Shown: positions 8,633-18,617 of the stretch, one piece after another
Layout of the letters: each line of letters opens with the position of its first letter
Numbering within the stretch: the first letter of the stretch is position 1
Origin: Xenorhabdus yunnanensis
GTDB lineage: Bacteria > Pseudomonadota > Gammaproteobacteria > Enterobacterales > Enterobacteriaceae
Direction of reading: 5' to 3'
Length of the DNA: 64,000 nucleotides
Assembly (NCBI RefSeq): GCF_028598805.1
Contig: NZ_JAQRFI010000017.1
Coordinates: 23,480 to 87,479, forward strand
Program-made: the position numbers and the translations under genes
The notes under the pieces: generated by a model
The model's input: the letters and a program-made list of their open reading frames with translations, nothing else
Database searches by the model: none
Told to the model about the DNA's origin: nothing

Positions 8633-10635
8633 AGTGCAACGCTCACGTCCAGCCCAACATTCAAGCCCTTACTTATCATACTGAGCGTACTGGGGCCTTG
8701 CTGGAAACTAGAGACTCGGTACTTTTTGTTGCCCAGATTTTCGCCATAAAGTTTGATGTTGACACCATGAGCCATTTCTAAACTTAATGAGGCGTCATAA
8801 AGAGTATATGCCCCTTGCTCAAGGGTATTCGCTTCATCAAAGTAGCTTTTTGAATAGTGGCGGGCACCGGCATTTACATAGAGGTTACCTGGTAATAATG
8901 TTTGATCAATAAGATAGTCGACACTGGCATTGAGCATGACATCTGGCGCATATGGCAGACGTTTGCCGTTGTAACTGGCCCCCGTTGCTGTATTGGTTGC
9001 TTGAGTGAAGTTTGATTTACCTACATTGCCACCCAGTGAAACTCTGAGTCCTTGCATTGGTTTAATCTGGCTGCTCAGTTCTATACCTTTACTTTCCGCT
9101 TTTCCGGCGTTGCGAAAGGACTGCATGCCAATAGGCCCAACATAGATTTGCTTATCTTTTGAACGGATATAATAAACCGCGCTGTTTAACGTCATCGCAT
9201 TGTTAAAGAACGATGTATGCCAACCGAATTCATAATTATCTGAGGTTTCGGTATCGTAAGGTTTTCTATCCTCGGCAGAGGAAATAATATTGTTGAATCC
9301 GCCGGGTTTGTAACCTCTAGTAGAGGAAACATAGAAACGGGTATCAGGCGTGAATTGCCAGCCCAAAGCTGCTTTAGGTGTAAACTCGTTGGTGGAAACT
9401 TGATTATCAAACGCGGCGATCGCCATCTTGCCAGAACGGCCTGCATAAGCTATCTGCGATTTTTCATGTGACAAACGCCCACCAAGGGTCAGATCCCATT
9501 GAGAAGCAAGCGGTAATTTAATTTCACCAAACAGCGCCAGTGATTTTGTTTTAATTGTGTTAAGAGAATCACTATAGTAATCAGGATAAGCACTAACCAG
9601 ATGTTTACTATTTTCATCTGAGAACCAACCGCCGAGAATACTGGTTATTCCATTTGAGTAGTTGGAATTTAAACGCAATTCTTGGGTTGTGGCATGGTGT
9701 TTCTCTTTCCATTTACCTCCGATGAAATCACGGAAGATATCGCGATCCTGATAGGATGTGACACTGGTTAATGTGCTGTTGACAAAATCATATTCAGCTT
9801 TCAGTGCATAACTATTAACCCGCCGTTTTAAATCAGGGGTAGAGCCATCGTACTCTTTCCGACGGAATTGTTCGCCGGTTAAATAAAGTTCTTCGTGCGA
9901 ATTAAGATCTTCATGAGCAAAGCTAAGTTCAGCACTAAAAGGGGAATCATCTGGCGCAAATGTCAGTTGCCCTTTACCTAGCCAGGTTTTACTGGAGTCA
10001 ATATTTTTATCACCCCGATTTGGCGCATCAATTTGCCCCGGTTCTTTTACCCAACGTAGGCTGGTACTGCCATAAAGAATGCCTTCGATCAAAGAAGTTG
10101 AACCGCTGAAAGAGCCGCCTTGTTTCAATCTGGAATAATTACCGGAAAGGTTAAGCCAAGGGCCTTCTTTTGGAGAGCGAGTGATAATATTGATAACACC
10201 CGCTTGGGCATTTCCGCCATACAAAGTGCCCTGAGGACCACGTAATAATTCGACACATTCTACATTGATTAATTCTTGTGTTAGAAATTGGTGATCCTGA
10301 GGAACGCCGTCAACATAAATTCGAATGGAAGGTGAATAGTAATCGGGTGAGCTGATACCCCGAATTGTGGTTGCCGAATAGGTACGGTTACCGCGAGAGC
10401 GGATTTGTAAGCCGGGGAAAGCCCGCTCAAGATCCTGCACTTGGGTGATACCCGCTTGCTCAAGTTCTTCGCCAGTTTTAACCAAAATGCTGCCGTCAAC
10501 TTTATTTAATGCTTCTTCTCGTTTATTCGCCGTCACGATCAAAACATCTTCTTTAGCTTCAGGCGCATTTTCCGCCCAGGCGACAGGTGAGATCAGGCAA
10601 CATAAGACAGATGCCTTAACACATTTTTTTTTCAT
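8629..10635 (-). CDS. TonB-dependent outer-membrane siderophore receptor, FyuA-like
   Basis: 668 residues from the ATG at 10635. This start is chosen because it begins a signal peptide (MKKKCVKASVLCCLISPVAWA) and has AAGAG upstream; an in-frame start 30 bp earlier would add a charged extension. A TonB-box-like stretch (EDVLIVTA) precedes the plug, which carries LRGPQGTLYGG and INIITRSP. The barrel ends in SVAL with a preceding GLNVGLDV strand. FyuA-like stretches include YVDGVPQ, GYKPGGFN, YVGPIGMQS and NAGKAESKGIEL. It would bring the ferric siderophore into the periplasm using TonB, which is also encoded in this window. It is the first gene of the operon. Confidence 0.92.
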   Translation of the reverse strand: MKKKCVKASVLCCLISPVAWAENAPEAKEDVLIVTANKREEALNKVDGSILVKTGEELEQAGITQVQDLERAFPGLQIRSRGNRTYSATTIRGISSPDYYSPSIRIYVDGVPQDHQFLTQELINVECVELLRGPQGTLYGGNAQAGVINIITRSPKEGPWLNLSGNYSRLKQGGSFSGSTSLIEGILYGSTSLRWVKEPGQIDAPNRGDKNIDSSKTWLGKGQLTFAPDDSPFSAELSFAHEDLNSHEELYLTGEQFRRKEYDGSTPDLKRRVNSYALKAEYDFVNSTLTSVTSYQDRDIFRDFIGGKWKEKHHATTQELRLNSNYSNGITSILGGWFSDENSKHLVSAYPDYYSDSLNTIKTKSLALFGEIKLPLASQWDLTLGGRLSHEKSQIAYAGRSGKMAIAAFDNQVSTNEFTPKAALGWQFTPDTRFYVSSTRGYKPGGFNNIISSAEDRKPYDTETSDNYEFGWHTSFFNNAMTLNSAVYYIRSKDKQIYVGPIGMQSFRNAGKAESKGIELSSQIKPMQGLRVSLGGNVGKSNFTQATNTATGASYNGKRLPYAPDVMLNASVDYLIDQTLLPGNLYVNAGARHYSKSYFDEANTLEQGAYTLYDASLSLEMAHGVNIKLYGENLGNKKYRVSSFQQGPSTLSMISKGLNVGLDVSVAL

Positions 10636-10777
10636 ATGGTTACTCTTTATACCGTTCCAAATCATTTTTTACAAAAACCAAGTGTGGTAAAACAAAAAAA
10701 ACATTTCGGGGAGACTAACGAGAGTAGAAAAATAGAGCTAACGGGATAGGGACAAAAGTAGCGCAATACGTACTATT

Positions 10778-10796
10778 GATAATGATTATCATTAAT
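10778..10796. promoter_or_regulatory. Fur box in the receptor/AraC divergent promoter region
   Basis: GATAATGATTATCATTAAT matches the 19-bp Fur consensus at 16 positions. It lies 143 bp upstream of the receptor start and 137 bp upstream of the AraC-type gene, so it could control either or both. It is flanked by CGCAAT (10762-10767) and ATTGCG (10802-10807), a wider inverted repeat that may belong to the AraC-type regulator. Confidence 0.8.
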
Positions 10797-10813
10797 GATA
10801 AATTGCGTGATAT

Positions 10814-10826
10814 TTACATTATGTAA
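10814..10826. promoter_or_regulatory. Short palindrome in the divergent siderophore promoter
   Basis: TTACATTATGTAA has perfect 6-bp arms around one central base, in the AT-rich stretch between the Fur box and the AraC-type gene. It could be a promoter or regulator-binding site; no factor can be assigned from sequence alone. Confidence 0.3.
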
Positions 10827-10932
10827 TATATATAAAATAAAAGCATAATGCCCTAAACACACACAACATGCTGTTTTTATTACGTAAATAGCTTTTGAAA
10901 TGGAATCTGATGCTAATTTTACAGGGGATCTC

Positions 10933-11913
10933 ATGAAGACGATCTATAGCGAGAAATTGGGAGTTTTCACTGCTGGCCATTGCACTTACATACATTCACA
11001 GGTGGAGGAAAATAATATAAACCCCTCGTTGTTAACGGAGAAATTATCTGATGGAATTCACATAAACCGGATTCGTCTTGAGCTGAATAAGGATTTTACG
11101 GAATATTGTGAAGGGCCGCCGACGGTATCAATTGCTTTTATTTTAAGTGGAAAAGGAAAAATGGCGATTGAGAACGGCGATGATTTAGATATTAATCCGG
11201 GAACAATGATTTTTTTCTATTCGCCTAAGATGACGCGTGGTATGAATTTCTTTGGTTGTGGAACCTGGCATATCCTTGATATCCGTTTTTCTTTGAACGA
11301 AATTGAAGCTCAGGAGTTACCATCTTTTACCAAATTAACGACTGGTTTTGAAAAAAACGCTAGTTATAGTGATGTTTTGATGATGGCTCGTCCTATCTAT
11401 CCACCATTTATGCAGATAGTTAATCAAATAGAAGAATGTCAATTAAATGGTAGTGTCAGAAAGGTTTATTTAAAGGCAAAAGCGTTAGAAATACTCGCCT
11501 GCGTGACTGCTCAAATTTATGACTGCCAATATAATGCTATTAACGGCTTGCAGCGGCGCGCTGTTTATAATGCAATAAAAATAATTAACAGTGATTATTA
11601 TTACCCTTGGACAATAAAATCGCTCTCAAGAGCAGTAGGTTTGAATGAGCGGAAATTAAAAGAGGGATTCCGTGCAGTTGTTTTTCGTACTTTCCATCAA
11701 TATCTGGAAAATGTACGTATGACTACAGCGGAAGATCTATTGAAAAAAGGGATGAGTGTTATTGAGGTTGCTGCCGCAGTGGGTTATTCCAGTCCAAGCC
11801 ACTTTTCTAAACGTTTCCGGCAACATTATTTGATCAACCCCAAAGCATGGCAGGCGAAATATGCCGTGAGTCATATATTTAGGGCAGAACATATTACAGC
11901 AGAAAATCAGTAG
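10933..11913 (+). CDS. AraC-family regulator of the siderophore locus, YbtA-like
   Basis: 326 residues from the ATG at 10933, preceded by AGGGGA at good spacing; an in-frame ATG at 10900 lacks a ribosome-binding site. The N-terminal half is a cupin-like sensor region (about 20-200). The C-terminal AraC/XylS domain (about 215-315) ends in IEVAAAVGYSSPSHFSKRFRQ, the second helix-turn-helix. It is transcribed away from the receptor operon, as regulators of this type (YbtA, PchR) often are, which respond to the siderophore and activate receptor and biosynthesis genes. That it does so here is inference from position and family. Confidence 0.88.
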   Translation: MKTIYSEKLGVFTAGHCTYIHSQVEENNINPSLLTEKLSDGIHINRIRLELNKDFTEYCEGPPTVSIAFILSGKGKMAIENGDDLDINPGTMIFFYSPKMTRGMNFFGCGTWHILDIRFSLNEIEAQELPSFTKLTTGFEKNASYSDVLMMARPIYPPFMQIVNQIEECQLNGSVRKVYLKAKALEILACVTAQIYDCQYNAINGLQRRAVYNAIKIINSDYYYPWTIKSLSRAVGLNERKLKEGFRAVVFRTFHQYLENVRMTTAEDLLKKGMSVIEVAAAVGYSSPSHFSKRFRQHYLINPKAWQAKYAVSHIFRAEHITAENQ

Positions 11914-12007
11914 AAGTTTTGAATGTGAGATCTATTTGTTAATTGGTATTAATACAATGCGTCATAAATTTGGCGGTTACATTGTGTTTTTTATGATTAA
12001 ATTGATG

Positions 12008-12032
12008 CCTCCTGCATAGCAGGGGGATTTTT
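12008..12032 (+). terminator. Rho-independent terminator after the AraC-type gene
   Basis: CCTGC-ATA-GCAGG stem, extended by CCT/GGG pairing, followed by ATTTTTA. It lies 95 bp after the regulator stop codon. Confidence 0.6.
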
Positions 12033-12044
12033 ATTCTAAATATC

Positions 12045-12171
12045 TATACCCTTCGTCTTTCAAGTTGCCTCTTTGTTGGCTGCGCTCACTCACCCCGGTC
12101 ACATAGTGATCTATGCTCCCGGGGATTCGCTCCGTTGCCGCCGCGACGCAGCTTGAAATCCATTGGGTATA
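12045..12171. repeat. ERIC element, copy 1
   Basis: A 127-bp imperfect palindrome starting TATACCC and ending GGGTATA. It has the ERIC core (CACCCCGGTCACATAGTGA, CTCCCGGGGATTCGCTC) and the outer arms CTTTCAAGTTGCC / GCAGCTTGAAA. Closely similar copies lie at 15601 and 21447. It sits between the AraC-type regulator and dsbB. Confidence 0.9.
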
Positions 12172-12196
12172 TCTCTAAATATTTATCTTTGAATAT

Positions 12197-12709
12197 CTAT
12201 TTCTGACCCCGAAAAACTTGGCTTACCAGCACCAACACGCCTATCAACAAATAAACAGCAAAAATGCCAATCAACCATTGGGGCATTTCCAGTGTTAAAA
12301 ATTCCCATTGCCTAATTGAACAATCACCATAGGCCTGGAATACAGAAGGCAACCAATCATTTAACGGTAACCAAGATGGAAATTGAACAAAGAACTCACA
12401 GATATTAAATGGAGAAGGGTGTAACTGCATCATGGTGTGATCCCATGCCAGTCTCAATCCTTGCCATGCGCTGTAAATCCACACTAAGATCGCCAGCCAG
12501 CGTAAAGGAGTCTTAGGTGCAATTACCCCCAACAACGCCGCCCCAAAAACACCAAACAGCGCAACACGCTCATAAATACACATTACACAAGGTTGTAACT
12601 GCATCACATGCTGAAAGTAGAGTGCTGTTGTTTCTAGGATCAGAGCGGTCAGTGCCATTAATAACCATGAGCCTCGCCCTTGGGAGCTCACTTTCAAAAA
12701 TTGAAACAT
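12197..12709 (-). CDS. dsbB: Disulfide bond formation protein B (DsbB)
   Basis: 170 residues, about the normal DsbB length, with four membrane segments. It carries the quinone-proximal pair CVMC in the first periplasmic loop and the second cysteine pair in ICEFF and GDCSIRQ. It reoxidises periplasmic DsbA and passes electrons to ubiquinone or menaquinone. It lies downstream of nhaB on the same strand, as in E. coli, but a good terminator separates the two. Confidence 0.96.
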   Translation of the reverse strand: MFQFLKVSSQGRGSWLLMALTALILETTALYFQHVMQLQPCVMCIYERVALFGVFGAALLGVIAPKTPLRWLAILVWIYSAWQGLRLAWDHTMMQLHPSPFNICEFFVQFPSWLPLNDWLPSVFQAYGDCSIRQWEFLTLEMPQWLIGIFAVYLLIGVLVLVSQVFRGQK

Positions 12710-12827
12710 TTACTTTTTCCCCTCTATTTTTTCAATATAAATAATCATTGGGTTATTTTGCCGTTTCAGCTGCTATAAAAAAATAAAATTACAATCAACA
12801 GAATCATTTTTTCAGGAAAATGATTAA

Positions 12828-12865
12828 TAAAAAAACCGGATGATATGGTTTTACATATTATCCGG
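12828..12865 (-). terminator. Rho-independent terminator after nhaB
   Basis: On the minus strand, CCGGATAATATG and CATATCATCCGG form a stem around a short loop, followed by seven T. It lies directly between nhaB and dsbB. Confidence 0.8.
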
Positions 12866-12894
12866 CAGGATACAACAATAAATTCGATTAATGA

Positions 12895-14439
12895 TTATAG
12901 TGGACTGATCAAACCGAGTTTGACGAGATATTCAGTGGCAGGTACCAACCAAAATTCAACACACAATAGACCTACTAGTGTCATCACAATGGTATAAGGC
13001 AGTGCCATCATGACCATGCGCCCATAAGAGAGACGAATCAGCGGAGACAAGGCGGAAGTCAACAGGAATAGAAAAGCCGCCTGCCCATTTGGGGTTGCCA
13101 CGGATGGTAAATTAGTTCCCGTGTTGATGGCAACAGCTAAGTACTCATACTGTTGTTGTGAAATAAAACCGTTTTTCAGGGCCGTCAGGGCTTCATTAAT
13201 GTAAACCGTGCCGACAAAGACGTTATCAGAAACCGCAGAGAGTAACCCATTGAACAAATAGAATAAGGAAAGCTGCGAAGCAGGTGACGATTGCAAGACA
13301 AATTGAATAAATGGCGTAAACAATTGTTGGTCAACAATCACGGCAACTACAGAGAAAAACACGGTTAACAAAGCAGTAAATGGCAAGGCTTCTTCAAACG
13401 CTTTACCTAATGCGTGTTCTTCGGTAATACCACAGAATGCGGTCGCTAAAATAATGACTGACAGACCAATTAAACCCACCTCAGCTAAATGAAAAGCCAG
13501 TGCCACTATCAGCCAAATGCCGATCAATGCCTGAACGGCAAGCTGAACTTTTTCTTGGCGGGTACGTTTTTCACTGGCTTTTTGATCATAATCTTCTAAG
13601 ACAGAGCGAACTTGCTCAGGCAATTCAGCACCGTAACCAAACAATTTAAAATGTTCGACCAGCAAACAGACCAGTAAGCCACAAATAAACACAGGAATGG
13701 TGACGGGTGACATACGGATGAAGAAGGTAACAAAATTCCAGCCAACATGTTTGGCAATAATCAGGTTTTGTGGTTCACCAACCATCGTCATTACGCCGCC
13801 CAGTGCCGTACCAACCCCTGCATGCATCATCAGGCTACGCAGAAACGCCCGGAATTGCCCCAATGTCTGTTTTTTATCTTCACTATCAATAACATTATCA
13901 TTATTCAGTTCAGAGCTGCTATTGCGGGAAAGGAATTGGTGATAGATAGAGTAAAACCCGACTGACACACTGATGACGACTGCAATTACAGTCAGGGCAT
14001 CAAGAAAAGCGGATAAGAAAGCACTGGCCAGAGAGAATGCCAGTGCCAGCATTTTTTTTGAGCGGATATTTAACAGCAGCTTCGTAAAAACAAACAGCAG
14101 TAATTGTTTCACGAAGTAAATGCCCGCAACCATGAAAATCAGCAATAAAATGACTTCCAGATTATTGGAAATTTCATGGCCTATCTGTTTTGGAGAAGTC
14201 ATTCCGATGATGACGGCTTCAATGGCGAGTAACCCACCGGGTTGCAGAGGATAGCATTTTAATGCCATTGCTAATGTGAATATAAATTCAACAACAAGCA
14301 TCCAGCCAGCAAAAAAGGGACTGACAAAGAAATAAATCAGTGGATTGATGATAAGAAAAACAATGATAGCTAATTTGTACCAATCCGGCGAATTGCCGAG
14401 AAAGTTTTTCACCACTGCACGTTGAATACTGATTTCCAT
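12895..14439 (-). CDS. nhaB: Na+/H+ antiporter NhaB
   Basis: 514 residues from the ATG at 14439 (MEIS, matching the usual family start); frames to 14475 would add an unlikely extension. There are about 12 membrane segments. Family stretches seen include [45 protein letters not shown] and [19 protein letters not shown]. It exchanges sodium for protons at the inner membrane. The gene is divergent from fadR across a 254-bp gap, the same arrangement as in E. coli, where FadR affects this region. Confidence 0.97.
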   Translation of the reverse strand: MEISIQRAVVKNFLGNSPDWYKLAIIVFLIINPLIYFFVSPFFAGWMLVVEFIFTLAMALKCYPLQPGGLLAIEAVIIGMTSPKQIGHEISNNLEVILLLIFMVAGIYFVKQLLLFVFTKLLLNIRSKKMLALAFSLASAFLSAFLDALTVIAVVISVSVGFYSIYHQFLSRNSSSELNNDNVIDSEDKKQTLGQFRAFLRSLMMHAGVGTALGGVMTMVGEPQNLIIAKHVGWNFVTFFIRMSPVTIPVFICGLLVCLLVEHFKLFGYGAELPEQVRSVLEDYDQKASEKRTRQEKVQLAVQALIGIWLIVALAFHLAEVGLIGLSVIILATAFCGITEEHALGKAFEEALPFTALLTVFFSVVAVIVDQQLFTPFIQFVLQSSPASQLSLFYLFNGLLSAVSDNVFVGTVYINEALTALKNGFISQQQYEYLAVAINTGTNLPSVATPNGQAAFLFLLTSALSPLIRLSYGRMVMMALPYTIVMTLVGLLCVEFWLVPATEYLVKLGLISPL

Positions 14440-14693
14440 TATTATTAACATTCCTCTTTGTGGACACGTGGGCAAATCTAAACAGCCATATAGAAATATA
14501 TTGGTATAGTACGCTCAAAACGATAGCAATTTAAGGGCATTAGCACATAATTAATCCGCGAATGATTGCATTTTTTATGAGCCCTTTCACTCTTTCACGG
14601 TTTATTTAGCAGGTAGCTATGTCGAACAAACACATTCTGGTATGATCGACGGCTATTATTAGCCAAGAAAACTGCTTTGGAATAATTAAAATT

Positions 14694-15416
14694 ATGGTAA
14701 TTAAGGCTCAAAGCCCTGCTAATTTTGCGGAAGAGTATCTTATTGAAAGTATATGGAATAACCGCTTTCCACCAGGTTCCATACTGCCAGCAGAACGTGA
14801 ATTATCTGAATTGATTGGTGTCACCCGTACGACTTTGCGTGAAGTGTTGCAGCGACTTGCCCGTGATGGTTGGTTGACTATTCAGCATGGAAAGCCAACT
14901 AAGGTTAATAACTTCTGGGAAACATCCGGTCTTAATATTCTGGAAACGTTGGCGCGTCTTGATCATGATCGCGTTCCTCAGTTGATTGATAACTTATTGG
15001 CAGTGCGGACTAATATCGCAGCCATCTTTATCCGTACCGCATTCAGGCTCAATCCTGAAAAATCACTGGAAATTCTGGCGGAAAAAGAAAATGTGGAAGA
15101 TACTGCGGAGTCTTTCAGTGCTGTGGACTATGATATTTTCCGTGGCTTGGCTTTTGCTTCAGGAAACCCAATTTATGGCTTGATTATTAATGGGCTGAAA
15201 GGGCTGTATACCCGCGTGGGTCGTTATTATTTCTCCAGTCCTGAAGCGCGTAAACTCGCATTGAATTTCTACCAGCAATTACGTTTACTTTGTCAGGATA
15301 AATCCTATGACAAAATCATGGATTGTGTACGTAATTATGGTAAAGAAAGTGGCATTATATGGCATGGTATGCAGAGCATTATGCTTAATGAATTAGCTGA
15401 AGGATCAATGCATTAA
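14694..15416 (+). CDS. fadR: Fatty-acid metabolism regulator FadR
   Basis: 240 residues. The N-terminal GntR-type winged helix (about 10-75) contains [36 protein letters not shown], split here as PAERELSE and [12 protein letters not shown]. The C-terminal acyl-CoA-binding domain follows. FadR represses beta-oxidation genes and activates fabA/fabB; long-chain acyl-CoA releases it from DNA. Its neighbour nhaB on the opposite strand supports the assignment. Confidence 0.96.
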   Translation: MVIKAQSPANFAEEYLIESIWNNRFPPGSILPAERELSELIGVTRTTLREVLQRLARDGWLTIQHGKPTKVNNFWETSGLNILETLARLDHDRVPQLIDNLLAVRTNIAAIFIRTAFRLNPEKSLEILAEKENVEDTAESFSAVDYDIFRGLAFASGNPIYGLIINGLKGLYTRVGRYYFSSPEARKLALNFYQQLRLLCQDKSYDKIMDCVRNYGKESGIIWHGMQSIMLNELAEGSMH

Positions 15417-16136
15417 CAGAAGTATGTCTTGGTTGGTTAAACTCTTCGTTTTTTGATTGCCTCGCTCTTGATTGCGTTTATTTACCCCAGTTGTATGGTT
15501 ATATAATGGTTCGATCATATAACGTCATAATAATATGATGCGAAATTATCTATACTGCTGGGGCATTTCTCTAATCACTGCTTAATATATGCGTACTATT
15601 TATACCCTTCGTCTTTCAAGTTACCTCTTTGTTGGTTGCACTCACTCATCCCGGTCACATAGTGATCTATGCTCCCGAGGATTCGCTCCCTTGCCGCCGC
15701 GACGCAACTTGAAATCCATTGGGTATATAGAAGGTACTTAAGAGGTATTTTAAGTAGTGCGTATTTCAATTTTTTAAATTATTATTCTATTTAATTAATA
15801 TAAAATCAGAGTTAAATCCTGTGAATTTCACTTTGTTTGGTTTAACTGTGATTTTCATTTTGTGAATGAAATGTTTCTTTTTTGCCATAAAAATCACTTT
15901 GACAGGTAGAAAATAAAGGGGGTGGGTAGCATTTTAATCTGCTTTATTAATTTGATTTAACTGTATTTAAGTCAAAATTATTCGTTTTTTAAATAAATGG
16001 ATTAGTTGCATTTTGTAATGAAAATGTGATTTAAATCCTAAAAATCAATTAATCATGCTCCAGTCTATTATTCTATGTTGGTTTTTTATGTTTAGCATAT
16101 TATGCTTGAAGATATTGCTTGCCAGTAGGGGGTGGA
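15417..16136. other. Intergenic region fadR-dadA
   Basis: About 720 bp. It holds ERIC copy 2 (15601-15727) and then some 400 bp of very AT-rich sequence that must include the dadA promoter. No open frame with protein-like content was seen. Confidence 0.6.
15601..15727. repeat. ERIC element, copy 2
   Basis: 127 bp, from TATACCC to GGGTATA, in the same orientation as copy 1. It differs at a few positions, for example TCATCCCGG and CTCCCGAGG in the core. Confidence 0.9.
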
Positions 16137-17438
16137 ATGAAGGTTCTTATTTTAGGCAGTGGTGTTATTGGCGTAACCAGCGCATGGTATCTTGCACAGA
16201 CAGGCCATGAAGTTATCGTCATTGATCGCCAGAATAGTGCTGCGGAAGAAGCAAGTGCCGGTAATGCCGGTCAAATTTCACCAGGGTACGCGACCCCTTG
16301 GGGAGCACCAGGGATCCCACTAAAAGCAATCAAGTGGATGTTTCAACGTCATGCGCCTTTGGCTATTCGCCCTGATGGTTCACTGTTTCAATTGCGCTGG
16401 ATGTGGCAAATGCTGCGCAATTGCGATGCAAGCCATTACGCAATGAATAAAAGCAGAATGGTACGTCTGGCAGAATATAGTCGGGATTGTATTAAGCAAT
16501 TAAGGAAAGATACGGGGATCCAATATGAAGGGCGTCAGGAGGGAACTTTGCAATTGTTTAGAACTGCCAAGCAATTTGATAATGCAGCCAATGATATTGA
16601 AGTCTTAGAGCAGGAAGGAGTCCCTTATCGCCTATTAACTTCCGAGCAACTCGCTACAGTAGAGCCGGCACTGGCCCATACTTCTCATAAACTAACAGGT
16701 GGTTTGCAATTACCGAATGATGAAACTGGTGATTGTCAGGTTTTTACCAAAGCATTGGCTAAAATGGCAGAAGATTCTGGTGTTAAGTTTATATTCAACA
16801 AGCAAGTTAAACAAATTTTGGTAGACGGGAATAAAGTCATGGGTATTCAATGCGATGATGGCATCATGACGGCGGATCACTATGTGGTGGCGATGGGATC
16901 TTATTCTACTGAGATATTGAAAGATTTGGTGAAAATTCCGGTTTATCCGCTGAAAGGTTATTCACTGACGATGCCGATTATGGATGAATCAAAAGCACCT
17001 ACCTCAACCGTACTGGATGAAACTTACAAGATTGCCATTACGCGTTTTGACAATCGTATTCGTGTTGGTGGCATGGCGGAAGTGGTCGGGTTTAATTTGA
17101 ATGTCCCACAAAATCGTTGTGAAACGTTAAAAATGGTTGTACAGGATCTATACCGCAACGGTGGCAATATCGCGGAGGCCTCATTCTGGACAGGCTTGCG
17201 TCCTATGACTCCGGATGGTACTCCTATTGTGGGGCCAACCAAATATGCGAATCTCTATTTAAATACCGGACATGGAACATTAGGTTGGACAATGGCCTGT
17301 GGTTCAGGGAAGTTACTGGCTGATTTAATTTCTGGCAAAGAGCCTGATATTGCAGCAGATGATCTCTCTGTATTCAGATATATCAATGGATTCAGTATAA
17401 AAGTGTTTCCAATGAAGCCTCATTTACATACTGCATAA
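16137..17438 (+). CDS. dadA: D-amino acid dehydrogenase (small subunit)
   Basis: 433 residues from the ATG at 16137, behind AGGGGGTGGA. It opens with the FAD-binding motif [18 protein letters not shown] and ends with the substrate-domain stretch [16 protein letters not shown] plus [17 protein letters not shown]. It oxidatively deaminates D-alanine and other D-amino acids to keto acids, feeding electrons to the respiratory chain at the inner membrane. The catabolic racemase gene follows after 19 bp, so the two form the alanine-catabolic dadAX operon. The C-terminus is slightly longer than usual after LISGKEPDI. Confidence 0.96.
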   Translation: MKVLILGSGVIGVTSAWYLAQTGHEVIVIDRQNSAAEEASAGNAGQISPGYATPWGAPGIPLKAIKWMFQRHAPLAIRPDGSLFQLRWMWQMLRNCDASHYAMNKSRMVRLAEYSRDCIKQLRKDTGIQYEGRQEGTLQLFRTAKQFDNAANDIEVLEQEGVPYRLLTSEQLATVEPALAHTSHKLTGGLQLPNDETGDCQVFTKALAKMAEDSGVKFIFNKQVKQILVDGNKVMGIQCDDGIMTADHYVVAMGSYSTEILKDLVKIPVYPLKGYSLTMPIMDESKAPTSTVLDETYKIAITRFDNRIRVGGMAEVVGFNLNVPQNRCETLKMVVQDLYRNGGNIAEASFWTGLRPMTPDGTPIVGPTKYANLYLNTGHGTLGWTMACGSGKLLADLISGKEPDIAADDLSVFRYINGFSIKVFPMKPHLHTA

Positions 17439-17457
17439 ACTATAATAAGGGGTCGTC

Positions 17458-18525
17458 ATGCCACGTCCTATTTTGGCAACGATCCATCTCAATGCATTCC
17501 GTCATAATCTGTCGATTATTCGCCAAAGAGCGAATAACAGTAAAGTCTGGTCGGTAGTCAAAGCGAATGCGTATGGGCATGGATTGGACAGAATATGGCA
17601 ATCACTCATGCAGACAGATGGATTTGCACTGCTTGACATGAATGAAGCTATTTATTTAAGGGAGCAGGGATGGCAAGGGCCAATCTTGCTATTGGAAGGT
17701 TTTTTTAAACCAGCGGATTTACAGATTATCAATAAGTACCATCTGACGACCGCAGTACACAGCCATTGGCAGTTAGATGAAATAGAAAAAGCTAAATTGG
17801 ACAATCCCATTGATATCTATTTGAAACTTAATAGTGGCATGAATCGGTTGGGATTTATCTCAGAAGAGTATCCACAGATAGTTTCAATGGCGAAAGGGAT
17901 TAAAAATATAAATTCCGTAACTTTGATGAGTCATTTTGCCAACTCGGATAATGAAGTTGGTATTGATGGACAGTTTGCGGTTATAGAACGTTTGCAAATG
18001 AACTCACTTCCTCAATGTTTGGCGAATTCTGGCGCTGTTTTGTGGCATCCGAAAACACATAGGGATTGGATACGGCCGGGTATTATTCTTTATGGCGCAT
18101 CTCCGAGTGGGAAATGGCGTGATATTGCCGATATTGGGCTGAAATCAGCCATGACATTGCAGAGTGAAATTATTGCGGTGCATGAACTTCCCAAGAGAGA
18201 AAAAATTGGCTATGGCAGTCGTTACACGACCCAGATGCCCATTCGCGTAGGCACAGTCGCCTGTGGCTACGCGGATGGATATCCGAGGCATGCTCCAACG
18301 GGAACCCCTGTCATGGTTGATGGTGTCCGAACCCAATTATTGGGCGCTATTTCAATGGATATGATGACGGTTGATTTAACTCAATGCCCTCTGGCCAATA
18401 TAGGTAGTACTGTTGAGTTATGGGGAGAAAATCTACCAGTAGATGTAGTTGCAGAATCGGCGGGAACTATTGGTTATGAGCTTTTGTGTGCTTTAGCGAA
18501 GCGCGTTCCTGTTACGGTGGGTTAA
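17458..18525 (+). CDS. dadX: Alanine racemase, catabolic
   Basis: 355 residues. The PLP lysine is in VVKANAYGHG near residue 34, and the catalytic tyrosine region is KIGYGSRY. It interconverts L- and D-alanine with PLP. Its place after dadA indicates the catabolic isozyme, supplying D-alanine to DadA, rather than the biosynthetic Alr; D-alanine for peptidoglycan would also be made. Confidence 0.95.
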   Translation: MPRPILATIHLNAFRHNLSIIRQRANNSKVWSVVKANAYGHGLDRIWQSLMQTDGFALLDMNEAIYLREQGWQGPILLLEGFFKPADLQIINKYHLTTAVHSHWQLDEIEKAKLDNPIDIYLKLNSGMNRLGFISEEYPQIVSMAKGIKNINSVTLMSHFANSDNEVGIDGQFAVIERLQMNSLPQCLANSGAVLWHPKTHRDWIRPGIILYGASPSGKWRDIADIGLKSAMTLQSEIIAVHELPKREKIGYGSRYTTQMPIRVGTVACGYADGYPRHAPTGTPVMVDGVRTQLLGAISMDMMTVDLTQCPLANIGSTVELWGENLPVDVVAESAGTIGYELLCALAKRVPVTVG

Positions 18526-18548
18526 TCCTTTCTATATTCAGACATTTT

Positions 18549-18590
18549 CAGGCATTTCTATCCTTGGTTTTGGAATAAATGCCTGTTTTA
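18549..18590 (+). terminator. Terminator after dadX
   Basis: CAGGCATTT and AAATGCCTG arms enclose a partly paired loop and are followed by TTTTA, 24 bp after the dadX stop. Confidence 0.6.
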
Positions 18591-18617
18591 TATACCATCT
18601 CTTTTGAATTTTCTTTG

